Positions 35,863 to 43,561 of a DNA stretch of 64,000 nt are shown here, piece by piece. Positions within the stretch are counted from its first letter, which is position 1. Each line of letters opens with the position of its first letter. The translations under genes and the position numbers were made by a program. The notes beneath the pieces are model-generated. The model saw only the letters and a list, made by a program, of their open reading frames with translations. It was not told where the DNA came from and made no database searches. Origin of the DNA: Aureitalea sp. L0-47 (GTDB lineage Bacteria; Bacteroidota; Bacteroidia; Flavobacteriales; Flavobacteriaceae). The DNA lies in contig NZ_JAFMTQ010000003.1 in assembly GCF_026126405.1 (NCBI RefSeq), positions 62,001-126,000 on the forward strand, read 5' to 3'.

Positions 35863-36618
35863 TTACACCTTTTCCGCCATCAGAACAGCATTCCAGGTAT
35901 CAAAGTCTGGCATTTCCGTAGTCAGCCATTCATAGAAGCCGATTATTTTGAAATTATTCAATTTAAGATAATATTCCAACTCAGGTTCAAATAGATATCT
36001 CAATGAATGTTTTTCGTATATCTGGTGTATTTGTCCGGATTCATTTTGAGTGATATCTATTGTATAGTTAACATCAACAACATTTCTATTTCCATGGATT
36101 TTAGGAATGGCCTGTCTTCTTAAACTGATCTCATTATTATGCATCTTTTTTGTCCTAATCTCTGGCAGATTAGTCAACACTCCGGGGCCGTACCAAAAAT
36201 CGAAAATGAAAATTCCACCAGCATTTAGATGATCGCTAGCCGTATTTATAGCAGCGATCAATTCATCATTCTCATTTTGATAACTCATAACGTGAAATAA
36301 CGATAACACAACATCATATTTTTTACCCGATGAATAGGTAGTTAAGTCGCCAACAACGAAACTTAAATTTTCATTTGACCCATATTTTTTATTAGCGAGA
36401 TCGATCATTTGTTCGGATAAATCGATTCCGTCGACCATAATTCCATGCTTTGCAAACAAATCTGCATGAACTCCAGTACCACATCCCAACTCGAGTATCT
36501 TAGATACACTCGATTTTTTGGATCTTAATAAACCAAGAATGTATTCCACTTCATTCGAATACTCCTTATCCTTATAAAGCAAGTCGTAGTAATGCGCATA
36601 TAGTCTGAAGTTATCCAT
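35863..36618 (-). CDS. Class I SAM-dependent methyltransferase
   Basis: A 251-residue methyltransferase. The motif ILELGCGTGVHADLFA (residues 41-56) is a textbook SAM site, followed by GIDLSEQMIDLA and YDVVLSLFHVMSY. Such proteins often N- or O-methylate amino sugars. It overlaps the DegT aminotransferase gene by 8 bases, suggesting a shared pathway in which the aminotransferase product is methylated, as in dimethylamino-sugar routes. That link is inferred. Confidence 0.82.
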   Translation of the reverse strand: MDNFRLYAHYYDLLYKDKEYSNEVEYILGLLRSKKSSVSKILELGCGTGVHADLFAKHGIMVDGIDLSEQMIDLANKKYGSNENLSFVVGDLTTYSSGKKYDVVLSLFHVMSYQNENDELIAAINTASDHLNAGGIFIFDFWYGPGVLTNLPEIRTKKMHNNEISLRRQAIPKIHGNRNVVDVNYTIDITQNESGQIHQIYEKHSLRYLFEPELEYYLKLNNFKIIGFYEWLTTEMPDFDTWNAVLMAEKV

Positions 36619-37720
36619 CTCGCAACATACCTATTAACGCCTCAGAGACATGGTCGATCTCATCATTAGTCAACCCCAATCCGGAAGGAATGTAAAATCC
36701 TTGTCTGGCTAATTTTTCAGCAACCGGATACGATTCATTATTAAAGAGCGACATTTGATGAAACACAGGTTGCTCATGCATACACCAGAAAAATGGCCTG
36801 GTTCCAATTTTAAGTTCTCTAAATTTATACTGTAGCTCGTTTGCCAATTCTTCCGATTCAGCAACTAGCCCATAAACCCAATAAATATTGTGAGCGTACG
36901 ATGTCTTAGTGAGCGGAAGCTGCAATCGATAAACTCCCTTTAGGTTCTGGTTGTAGCGATCTCCAATTTCTCGTTTGCGTTCAATGATCTTTTCAATTTG
37001 TTCCAACTGAGCCACCCCTAATGCAGCCTGCATATTAGTCATTCTATAATTCCAACCCAATTCATGATGCACAAATCTTCTAGCTGGAGTAAAACATAGA
37101 TTACGCAATTCTTTACATCTTTGAGCTAACTGATCATCATCGGTCAATATCATACCTCCTTCGCCTGTCGTGATATGTTTATTAGGATAAAAACTGAACG
37201 TGCTGATATCTCCAAATGATCCACATTTTTTACCGTAGTATGCCTGACCATGCATCTCAGCGGCATCCTCAACGATCTTCAGGTCGTAATTCTTGGCCAA
37301 TTCTAGTATCGGATCCATATCAGTGGGTAACCCATAAATATGGACCACCAAGATGGCGCGAGTATTTTTGGAAATCTTAGTCTCTATAAGTTCCACATCC
37401 ATATTCCAGGTATCTGTTTGAGAATCCACCAAAACCGGAATAAGACCTTCATTTACCAATGACTGAACAGGTGAAATAATCGTGAATGAAGGAACAATTA
37501 CCTCACTCCCTTTTGGTAAATTTAGTGCTCGTATCGCTACATCCAATGCAGCAGAACCATTAGATACTGCAATACCATGTGATCTCCCGATGTAATTGGA
37601 AAATTCATTTTCAAACCTTTTAACGAACGGTCCTTCAGAAGATATCCAACCTGAATCAATGCATTCGATTAGATACTCTTTTTCTCTTCCGGATAGATTT
37701 GGAGTGTTAACAGGTATCAT
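36611..37720 (-). CDS. DegT/DnrJ/EryC1/StrS-family sugar aminotransferase
   Basis: A 369-residue PLP-dependent aminotransferase for keto sugars. FSFYPNKHITTGEGGM places the PLP lysine at 181. The cofactor aspartate is in VEDAAEMHG (about 152), and SGREKEYLIECIDSGWISSEGP is the family opening. It would aminate a nucleotide-linked 3- or 4-keto sugar; no matching 4,6-dehydratase is next to it. Neighbours are a cupin protein (4-base overlap) and a methyltransferase (8-base overlap). Confidence 0.92.
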   Translation of the reverse strand: MIPVNTPNLSGREKEYLIECIDSGWISSEGPFVKRFENEFSNYIGRSHGIAVSNGSAALDVAIRALNLPKGSEVIVPSFTIISPVQSLVNEGLIPVLVDSQTDTWNMDVELIETKISKNTRAILVVHIYGLPTDMDPILELAKNYDLKIVEDAAEMHGQAYYGKKCGSFGDISTFSFYPNKHITTGEGGMILTDDDQLAQRCKELRNLCFTPARRFVHHELGWNYRMTNMQAALGVAQLEQIEKIIERKREIGDRYNQNLKGVYRLQLPLTKTSYAHNIYWVYGLVAESEELANELQYKFRELKIGTRPFFWCMHEQPVFHQMSLFNNESYPVAEKLARQGFYIPSGLGLTNDEIDHVSEALIGMLRDG

Positions 37721-38145
37721 TCTATTCTAATTTTACTGTTATCAATTGGATCAAATCTAGTTTTATCCTTGTCACCGGAATATGGACCTTGTTTTACCTC
37801 AATGATCTCACTCTCCTCCAACATTTGAAATCCGTGCCCTCCTGCGGCCAATAAAATTACATCGCCTTTGTTTAAAATTGTACTATTCAAGTAATTCTTG
37901 AATTCATCATAAAAGTCAACTCTAATTTTGCCAGATTTAATGAAAAGAACTTCTTGCGTCCATACTACCTCTCGTTTAACCGGATTATGAACATGAGGAT
38001 CAATCACATAATCCTTATCCCTCTTCATATATCCTAATTGTTGTGAAAAATCGCTAGGAGTAAAAAATTCTATTCCATCTTTTTTGTGATCAGAGTAGAT
38101 AATAAATCCTAGTAATTTATCCTTATGCTTTATTTCCCGAATCAT
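37717..38145 (-). CDS. Cupin-fold protein of polysaccharide clusters
   Basis: A 142-residue cupin. YVIDPHVHNPVKREVVWTQEVLFIKSG carries a His-x-His metal-site pattern and the first cupin strand block. LNKGDVILLAAGGHGFQML is the second. Proteins of this kind occur beside sugar aminotransferase genes; some relatives are sugar ketoisomerases (FdtA/QdtA-like) but this one is closer to an uncharacterised group. A role in shaping the aminotransferase substrate is possible. It overlaps both neighbours by 4 bases. Confidence 0.7.
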   Translation of the reverse strand: MIREIKHKDKLLGFIIYSDHKKDGIEFFTPSDFSQQLGYMKRDKDYVIDPHVHNPVKREVVWTQEVLFIKSGKIRVDFYDEFKNYLNSTILNKGDVILLAAGGHGFQMLEESEIIEVKQGPYSGDKDKTRFDPIDNSKIRIE

Positions 38146-39116
38146 TGGTTTAAAGCTTGTTTCATTTTTAAATTAAATCGCTTCCAAATAAGACTTTTAA
38201 AATTCAATTTGTGCTCCTCTGTTGTAAGTAAATCAAACCCTAAATTAAAAAACGTATTTTTATCAGGCTTGTGCTGCATCAATTCTTCAATAATATTTTG
38301 CAGCTCGTAGCCAAAGTAATCTTGATGAATTGATTTCAATTTGCTCAAATACTGTATGGCAGTCTTTTTCTTTTGAGTTGTATCAATAGATTGCTTCCAA
38401 CTATAAAGATAATCTTTAACCGGCTTATTATGTTTTTGCAAACTTTTATTATCCACAGCATAACTAGATTTGAATTTATCATCTAATTCGTACGTTATGT
38501 TAGAATCATATTGAATGTTCAAATACTTAAAAAGCATCTTAGATAAATTCTTCGAATCAGTAACAATATCTTCATACTTTACCAACAGCGAATAGTGAGA
38601 TTTTTGGAGGGCATTCTTTATCTTTTGAGGCGCCGTGAACAAATCTTCTATCCTATCTTTCGAACTCAGAAATCTCACTATATCGCCGTTAAAATTATAT
38701 TGAAGCATCGACGCAAATACCGCTAAAGGATTTCTTACTAGAAAAATAAACTTAGCATTTGGAAACAATTCCTGAAGTTCTTCAATTATGTGATAATATC
38801 TCGGAGTTTTATCTAGAAAATATCTTTCTCCTAGAGTCCTATCATTATATAATTTCAAAGATAAAGTTCGAATTCTCTGTAAATAATCTTCATAACCTTG
38901 ATCAATCTCCTTAAGAAATCTGTTGAAATTAATGGAAGTAAATTTTTGATTATATCCCTCTGTTATATCGAAATTCTTGTATGTAGATACCAATGCTAGC
39001 ATTTGCCATGGTTCTGGTGAAGCACTTACCTCATCACTTTTCAAAATCATCTGTTGAACCAAAGATGAGCCAGATCTTGGTTGAGAAATTAAAAATATGA
39101 GATCACTTTCTCTCAT
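38142..39116 (-). CDS. Sulfotransferase family protein
   Basis: A 324-residue sulfotransferase of the Sulfotransfer_1/3 type, distinct from the family 2 proteins elsewhere in the window. The PAPS 5'-loop is SQPRSGSSLVQ (about residues 11-21), and the 3'-phosphate site FLVRNPLAVFASML lies mid-protein. LLVKYEDIV is the usual third motif. The C-terminal third is lysine-rich. The gene is very AT-rich, like the next one, suggesting the pair came in together. It overlaps the cupin gene by 4 bases. Confidence 0.82.
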   Translation of the reverse strand: MRESDLIFLISQPRSGSSLVQQMILKSDEVSASPEPWQMLALVSTYKNFDITEGYNQKFTSINFNRFLKEIDQGYEDYLQRIRTLSLKLYNDRTLGERYFLDKTPRYYHIIEELQELFPNAKFIFLVRNPLAVFASMLQYNFNGDIVRFLSSKDRIEDLFTAPQKIKNALQKSHYSLLVKYEDIVTDSKNLSKMLFKYLNIQYDSNITYELDDKFKSSYAVDNKSLQKHNKPVKDYLYSWKQSIDTTQKKKTAIQYLSKLKSIHQDYFGYELQNIIEELMQHKPDKNTFFNLGFDLLTTEEHKLNFKSLIWKRFNLKMKQALNQ

Positions 39117-39124
39117 CTAAATTT

Positions 39125-39907
39125 TCAATTTGAATATTTAAATTGATTTAATATATCGCCTGCCTTCAATTCAAAATCTAATAACATCTTTTCTGTGAAA
39201 TAGGATGGCCATTGATTGCTTCTGCCTTTTCTAAAAAAGTTCACATTTTTATCATCAATAACAATCGCTTCTTCGCTTTGCATTTTTTGAAGTTTATGGA
39301 ATGAAGAATTCTCTATGGCCCAAGCCAATTGTTTGGGAGTGGTTTTCTGCCCCAAAAAATTCAAAACATTAATTAGCGTATTCTCTGTATCATTAATTAA
39401 ATCCTCATAGCGTATAATTATAATATTGTCTGGATTATTAATTTGATAGTCCAAAGCCTTTTTTACATGTTTATCCCAACTTCCAATTTTTCCGTAACCC
39501 TCGTGAAAATAAAATTCAGCAAAAGTGCCTTGAAAATCATAAACATCCTTTTGAAAGAAATAGTATGAAACCAGGGCATCTCTACCATCCCGTATCAAAT
39601 AAACAATCTTTGGATATTCCTTCTTTACGAAATGAGACTTGATAATTCGAAAACCTTTAATATTGTCAATGTCAGCCTTTGAAGAACGATGGATTGAGGG
39701 TATATATTTTTCCAAATCATTATATGATACTAAACTCTTATCCTTATTGAATACACTATTAATTAACAAAAATCGCATCCAAGTATTACCAGATTTAGGG
39801 TATGAAACCAAGAAAACATCATTTTTTCGTATTCTTAGATCTTTACTGTTCCTTAAATCTGATTTATTGAACTTTCCTATTATATGTTTAAGCCTTCGAA
39901 ATTTCAA
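39125..39907 (-). CDS. Sulfotransferase domain protein (Sulfotransfer_1 type)
   Basis: A 260-residue sulfotransferase. LVSYPKSGNTWMRFLL is the canonical PAPS 5'-loop of the cytosolic and aryl sulfotransferase class, and YLIRDGRDALVSYYFF the 3'-phosphate site. IIIRYEDLINDTENTL and FRKGRSNQWPSYFTE (C-terminal PAPS contact, RKGxxxxW) complete the set. It overlaps wzt by 4 bases, placing it at the export end of the cluster. Its acceptor may be the glycan exported by Wzm/Wzt. Confidence 0.87.
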   Translation of the reverse strand: MKFRRLKHIIGKFNKSDLRNSKDLRIRKNDVFLVSYPKSGNTWMRFLLINSVFNKDKSLVSYNDLEKYIPSIHRSSKADIDNIKGFRIIKSHFVKKEYPKIVYLIRDGRDALVSYYFFQKDVYDFQGTFAEFYFHEGYGKIGSWDKHVKKALDYQINNPDNIIIIRYEDLINDTENTLINVLNFLGQKTTPKQLAWAIENSSFHKLQKMQSEEAIVIDDKNVNFFRKGRSNQWPSYFTEKMLLDFELKAGDILNQFKYSN

Positions 39908-41163
39908 TCTATACTCAGGTTTGCATTTATTTTTATCAGACCGTGTCGATTACGATCGTACTCCATTCCGGTACCGTACCAATCCTTTGGCAATATATAA
40001 TAACCGATTGCCTTTTCAACAAAAATTATCATTTGTAGTTTAGGTTTAGCTAACCAAACATCTATATAATATTGACCTCCGGAAACTACGTCGATGAAAT
40101 TTTCAATTTCCAAACTTATTGTGCTTTTGCCCTTTGGCAAGTCCACTGTTATTCCAGTCAGACCTGGAGTAAAACTTGCTATATATACATCATGAATATC
40201 TTTAATTCTAAATCCAAATCCAATTTCATTAAGATCGTTTAGAGTCTGCACACTAAGCTCGATCTGAATAATATTTTCGGATTTTTGAATAAGTTTGATA
40301 GCATCAAAAGACACAGCGAAATCGTGATTTATAATCGGGAATAACTCATGATTAACATCTGTTGATCTAATTGAATCCTTAAGATATCTATCAATTGCCT
40401 GTTCTGTTGAGCCACTATATGATATACAGCCATTTTCCAATAAGATTGCCCGACTGCAAAGACTTGATACACTCGCCATATTATGACTCACAAACAATAC
40501 CGTCCTTCCGTCTCCTCCGCTAATCTCCTGCATCTTGCCTATTGCTTTTTTTTGAAATTCGGCGTCGCCTACTGCCAGCACTTCATCCACTACCAGGATG
40601 TCTGGTTCTAAATGAGCCGCTACGGCAAAGGCAAGACGTACGGTCATCCCACTGCTATAGCGTTTGGTTGGCGTATCGATATACATTTCACAACCGGAAA
40701 ATGCGACGATCTCGTCTATTTTTGAAGCAATCTCAGCCTTCGTCATTCCAAGGATGGCGCCATTGAGATAAATATTCTCCCTTCCGGTTAGTTCGGGATG
40801 AAATCCTGTACCCACCTCTAATAACGAAGCAATTCTTCCTTTACTTTTTATGATTCCTGTGGTTGGACTAGTAACCCGAGATAATAATTTTAACAGAGTA
40901 GACTTCCCGGCACCATTCTTTCCTATTATACCTAAAACTTCCCCCTCCTCTACTTCAAAATTAATATCTTTTAAGGCCCAAACGTAATCTTCTGTAGCTT
41001 TTGAACTACGGTCATTTACCGAACCAATCTTAAGATATGGATCTTCCTTACCACGGATTCTGTGCCAAAAGCGGTTAAGATCATGCATCAGTGAACCTGT
41101 ACCAACCAGTCCCAGGCGATACTGCTTGCTAATATTTTCCGCTTTTAGAATCACTTTGCCCAT
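39904..41163 (-). CDS. wzt: Polysaccharide ABC transporter ATP-binding protein (Wzt type)
   Basis: A 419-residue ATPase that drives export of a lipid-linked polysaccharide through Wzm. Walker A IIGKNGAGKSTLLKLLS, signature-like YSSGMTVRLAFAVAA and Walker B LVVDEVLAVGD are those of the O-antigen/teichoic acid subfamily. A C-terminal beta-rich domain (about 255-419) is present, as in Wzt proteins that recognise the chain end. I start at the ATG at 41163, which overlaps the wzm stop (TGATG). A GTG one codon upstream is possible. Confidence 0.92.
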   Translation of the reverse strand: MGKVILKAENISKQYRLGLVGTGSLMHDLNRFWHRIRGKEDPYLKIGSVNDRSSKATEDYVWALKDINFEVEEGEVLGIIGKNGAGKSTLLKLLSRVTSPTTGIIKSKGRIASLLEVGTGFHPELTGRENIYLNGAILGMTKAEIASKIDEIVAFSGCEMYIDTPTKRYSSGMTVRLAFAVAAHLEPDILVVDEVLAVGDAEFQKKAIGKMQEISGGDGRTVLFVSHNMASVSSLCSRAILLENGCISYSGSTEQAIDRYLKDSIRSTDVNHELFPIINHDFAVSFDAIKLIQKSENIIQIELSVQTLNDLNEIGFGFRIKDIHDVYIASFTPGLTGITVDLPKGKSTISLEIENFIDVVSGGQYYIDVWLAKPKLQMIIFVEKAIGYYILPKDWYGTGMEYDRNRHGLIKINANLSID

Positions 41164-42035
41164 CACACCGTATCAATAAACGTTTTTTCAGTTTGGTTAA
41201 ACAAGATCAGACCAAAGACAAACACAACCATGCCAATCACACAAATTGCCGTAAATCCATTCCAGCTAAAGTACAGATCCTCCGTTCCGAATACGGTATA
41301 TCTGAATCCCTCTATGATCTGTGCCAGTGGATTGTAATCAACCATCCAGGAATATTCCGGAACTTTTGCTTTAAGCTGCCCGATAGGATAAGGAACAGCC
41401 GAAACATACATCAACAACTGTATGGCAAACGTAAGCAATATGGATATGTCCCTATATTTCGTGGTGAATGTAGAAATGATCATTCCCAATCCTAGTCCAT
41501 AGATCACAATAAGCAGGACATACACCGGAAACAGCATGATAAATACATTTGGAGCGAGGTCGACTCCCTGATAGTAGACGTAGTACAAATAGAACCCGAT
41601 GAAAATCAACAACTGAATACCGAATTTCACCAAATTCGAAATGGCCTTGGACATCGGCACAATGAACCTCGGAAAATAGACCTTACCAAAAATCCCGGCA
41701 TTTGCCCTAAACGTATTTGATGTTCCCGTTAGACAGACTTTAAAATAGTTCCAGGCAGTTATTCCGGCGAGGTTAAATAAAAATGCAGGTACAACACCTG
41801 TTGAAATCGATGCAACCTTGTTGAAGATCAACGTAAAAATCACAGAAGTGAACAACGGCTGAATAAAAAACCACAATGGTCCCAGTACGGTCTGCTTATA
41901 TACAGTGACCAGGTCTCTCTTTACAAACAAAAAGAGCAAATCACGATAGCGCCATATCTCTTTAAAATTTAAGTCGATGAGTTTTCTTTTCGAAGAGATC
42001 TCAAACAACCATGTTTCGTTTCTAGATGAATACAA
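41163..42035 (-). CDS. wzm: Polysaccharide ABC transporter permease (Wzm type)
   Basis: A 290-residue membrane protein with six predicted helices. VKRDLVTVYKQTVLGPLWFFIQP (residues 38-60) is the ABC-2/Wzm signature before the first helix. With Wzt it moves undecaprenyl-linked polysaccharide across the inner membrane. Upstream, 42036-42159 (124 bases) has no gene and no convincing promoter octamer. It is followed directly by wzt (TGATG). Confidence 0.92.
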   Translation of the reverse strand: MYSSRNETWLFEISSKRKLIDLNFKEIWRYRDLLFLFVKRDLVTVYKQTVLGPLWFFIQPLFTSVIFTLIFNKVASISTGVVPAFLFNLAGITAWNYFKVCLTGTSNTFRANAGIFGKVYFPRFIVPMSKAISNLVKFGIQLLIFIGFYLYYVYYQGVDLAPNVFIMLFPVYVLLIVIYGLGLGMIISTFTTKYRDISILLTFAIQLLMYVSAVPYPIGQLKAKVPEYSWMVDYNPLAQIIEGFRYTVFGTEDLYFSWNGFTAICVIGMVVFVFGLILFNQTEKTFIDTV

Positions 42036-42159
42036 AGAAAGTAGGTTTAGGTTTGCACTAAGATATAAATATTCTGCGAAGCATAAGACCCAATAAACCT
42101 TGGATAAGCAGCTTTTTTTCAGAAGCTATTAACAATTACACAAAGTGTTTTTTAGCTAT

Positions 42160-43137
42160 TTACTTAAATGATTCCCAGGTAATTTTCAAGCCTTCCTTTA
42201 CTGTAAAACTCGGAAGATAGTTCATTAGCTCACCGGCCTTATCTATATTGGCTAGTGAATCTCTAACATCACCAACCCTGGGCGGTCCGTAGACTGCCTT
42301 AAGCTCAACCCCTGCTATATGCTTCAATTCGGCCCATAGTTGATTCAAACTGATACGATCACCACATGCAACGTTGAATACCTCGTTGATCGCCACATCA
42401 GGAGCAAAAAATGCTCTAATATTAGCCTGAACGGCATTATCTATAAACGTAAAATCACGCGTCTGTTCGCCGTCACCATTTATGGTGGGCGGCTCATGGT
42501 CCCGCAAAGACTGCATAAATAATGGAACAACGGCGGCGTATGCACCTTTCGGACTTTGTTTCGGTCCGAAAACATTAAAGTACCTCAAACCTATGGTTTT
42601 TGTACCGTAGGTTTTGAAGAATACATCTGCGTAAATCTCATTCACCAGTTTGGTTACTGCATATGGAGAAATGGGTTTTCCTATATTATCTTCCACTTTA
42701 GGCAGCACTTTACTGTCGCCATAAGTAGAGCTGGACGCAGCATAGATCATCCTCCGCACACTTTTACTATCATTTTGTGCCACAAGCATATTGAGAAAAC
42801 CCGTAACATTTACTTCGTTAGAAGTAATTGGGTCGTTGATAGATCTTGGAACCGACCCCAATGCAGCCTGGTGAGAAACATAATCAATACCCTCCATGGC
42901 TTTCCTGCAGGTTTCCAGATCCCTGATATCTCCTTCCATGAATTCAAAAGCAGGATTCGACTCAAACTCTTTAAGATTATTCATATTGCCAGTAGCAAGG
43001 TTATCCAGCACCCTAACTTTCTTAGCATTATGCATTAGCAAATATTCAACCAGGTTAGAGCCGATAAAACCAGCACCTCCGGTTATGAGAAAGTTCAATT
43101 TACTTAGATCTTCGGTATGGTAGGGGGAGGTGTACAA
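42160..43137 (-). CDS. UDP-N-acetylglucosamine 4-epimerase-like SDR (WbpP/TviC type)
   Basis: A 325-residue extended SDR. GGAGFIGSNLVEYLL is the NAD site, and SVPRSINDPITSNEVNVTG and KPISPYAVTK (catalytic Tyr and Lys) are characteristic of WbpP/TviC/WbgU 4-epimerases of UDP-HexNAc or UDP-HexNAcA. Together with the tviB/wbpO-like gene it would make UDP-GalNAcA. The start is TTG at 43137, with an in-frame TAA five codons before it. The four-helix-bundle element begins three bases upstream, so insertion may have removed the original ATG. Confidence 0.85.
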   Translation of the reverse strand: MYTSPYHTEDLSKLNFLITGGAGFIGSNLVEYLLMHNAKKVRVLDNLATGNMNNLKEFESNPAFEFMEGDIRDLETCRKAMEGIDYVSHQAALGSVPRSINDPITSNEVNVTGFLNMLVAQNDSKSVRRMIYAASSSTYGDSKVLPKVEDNIGKPISPYAVTKLVNEIYADVFFKTYGTKTIGLRYFNVFGPKQSPKGAYAAVVPLFMQSLRDHEPPTINGDGEQTRDFTFIDNAVQANIRAFFAPDVAINEVFNVACGDRISLNQLWAELKHIAGVELKAVYGPPRVGDVRDSLANIDKAGELMNYLPSFTVKEGLKITWESFK

Positions 43138-43140
43138 GAG

Positions 43141-43560
43141 AGTTAGAAGTTAAATGTTAAAAGTTAGTAGTCAGGTGTTTTTTGATATGATTTCGAAATC
43201 CAAGAAGTAAATGCTTTTCATCTGCCAATAAATCAAATACTTTTTGATCTTTTTCAACATAATTTAATCGAAGCGCTATTAAGTATATTGTTTCTATTTC
43301 GGCTATTGAACCAAGTGCCACGGAAATAAACTGAAGAAACTCCTTGTTACTTTTTCTAGCAGCTCCTTCTGCAATGTTAGAAGGAATCGAAACAGCGGCA
43401 AGTCTCATTTGTGCTATTAGCCCATACCGCTCTTCAGTTGGTAATTTAGAAGTTAATGTATAAATCAGTTCTACCAAATCCATTCCTTTCTTCCAAACAT
43501 CCAGGTCCTTGTGATTCATATTAAACTATTTATTTACTTCTAACTTCTTAACTTCTAACT
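43141..43560. mobile_element. IVS-like element: four-helix-bundle ORF between heptad-repeat inverted arms
   Basis: A 420-base unit lies exactly between the tviB stop and the wbpP-like start. Its outer 13 bases are perfect inverted repeats (AGTTAGAAGTTAA at 43141-43153; the complement at 43548-43560). Inside, both arms run as about 7-base units, with GTT at the left (43142-43176) and AAC at the right (43531-43559). The arms would form a long stem around the ORF at 43157-43519. The ORF is of the type found in 23S rRNA intervening sequences, which are also stem-bounded. No transposase is seen, so the mobility mechanism is unknown. Confidence 0.6.
43157..43519 (-). CDS. Four helix bundle protein (23S rRNA intervening-sequence type)
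   Basis: A 120-residue all-helical protein. DLVELIYTLTSKLPTEERYGLIAQMRLAAVSIPSNIAEGAA is the hallmark of the S23/IVS family (TIGR02436), here outside any rRNA gene. The family forms pentameric four-helix bundles of unclear function; the Avd proteins of diversity-generating retroelements are relatives, but no reverse transcriptase is near. Its presence inside a nucleotide-sugar operon points to insertion, not to a role in glycan synthesis. Confidence 0.88.
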   Translation of the reverse strand: MNHKDLDVWKKGMDLVELIYTLTSKLPTEERYGLIAQMRLAAVSIPSNIAEGAARKSNKEFLQFISVALGSIAEIETIYLIALRLNYVEKDQKVFDLLADEKHLLLGFRNHIKKHLTTNF

Positions 43561-43561
43561 T

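Noticed and set aside
42036-42159. JUMPstart/ops-type antitermination element before the export genes
   Set aside because: No GGCGGTAG-like ops sequence was seen here or in other gaps of the locus.
43157-43519. Diversity-generating retroelement accessory protein (Avd) in place of an IVS protein
   Set aside because: No reverse transcriptase, template repeat or variable repeat lies nearby; the IVS-type four-helix-bundle reading is simpler.
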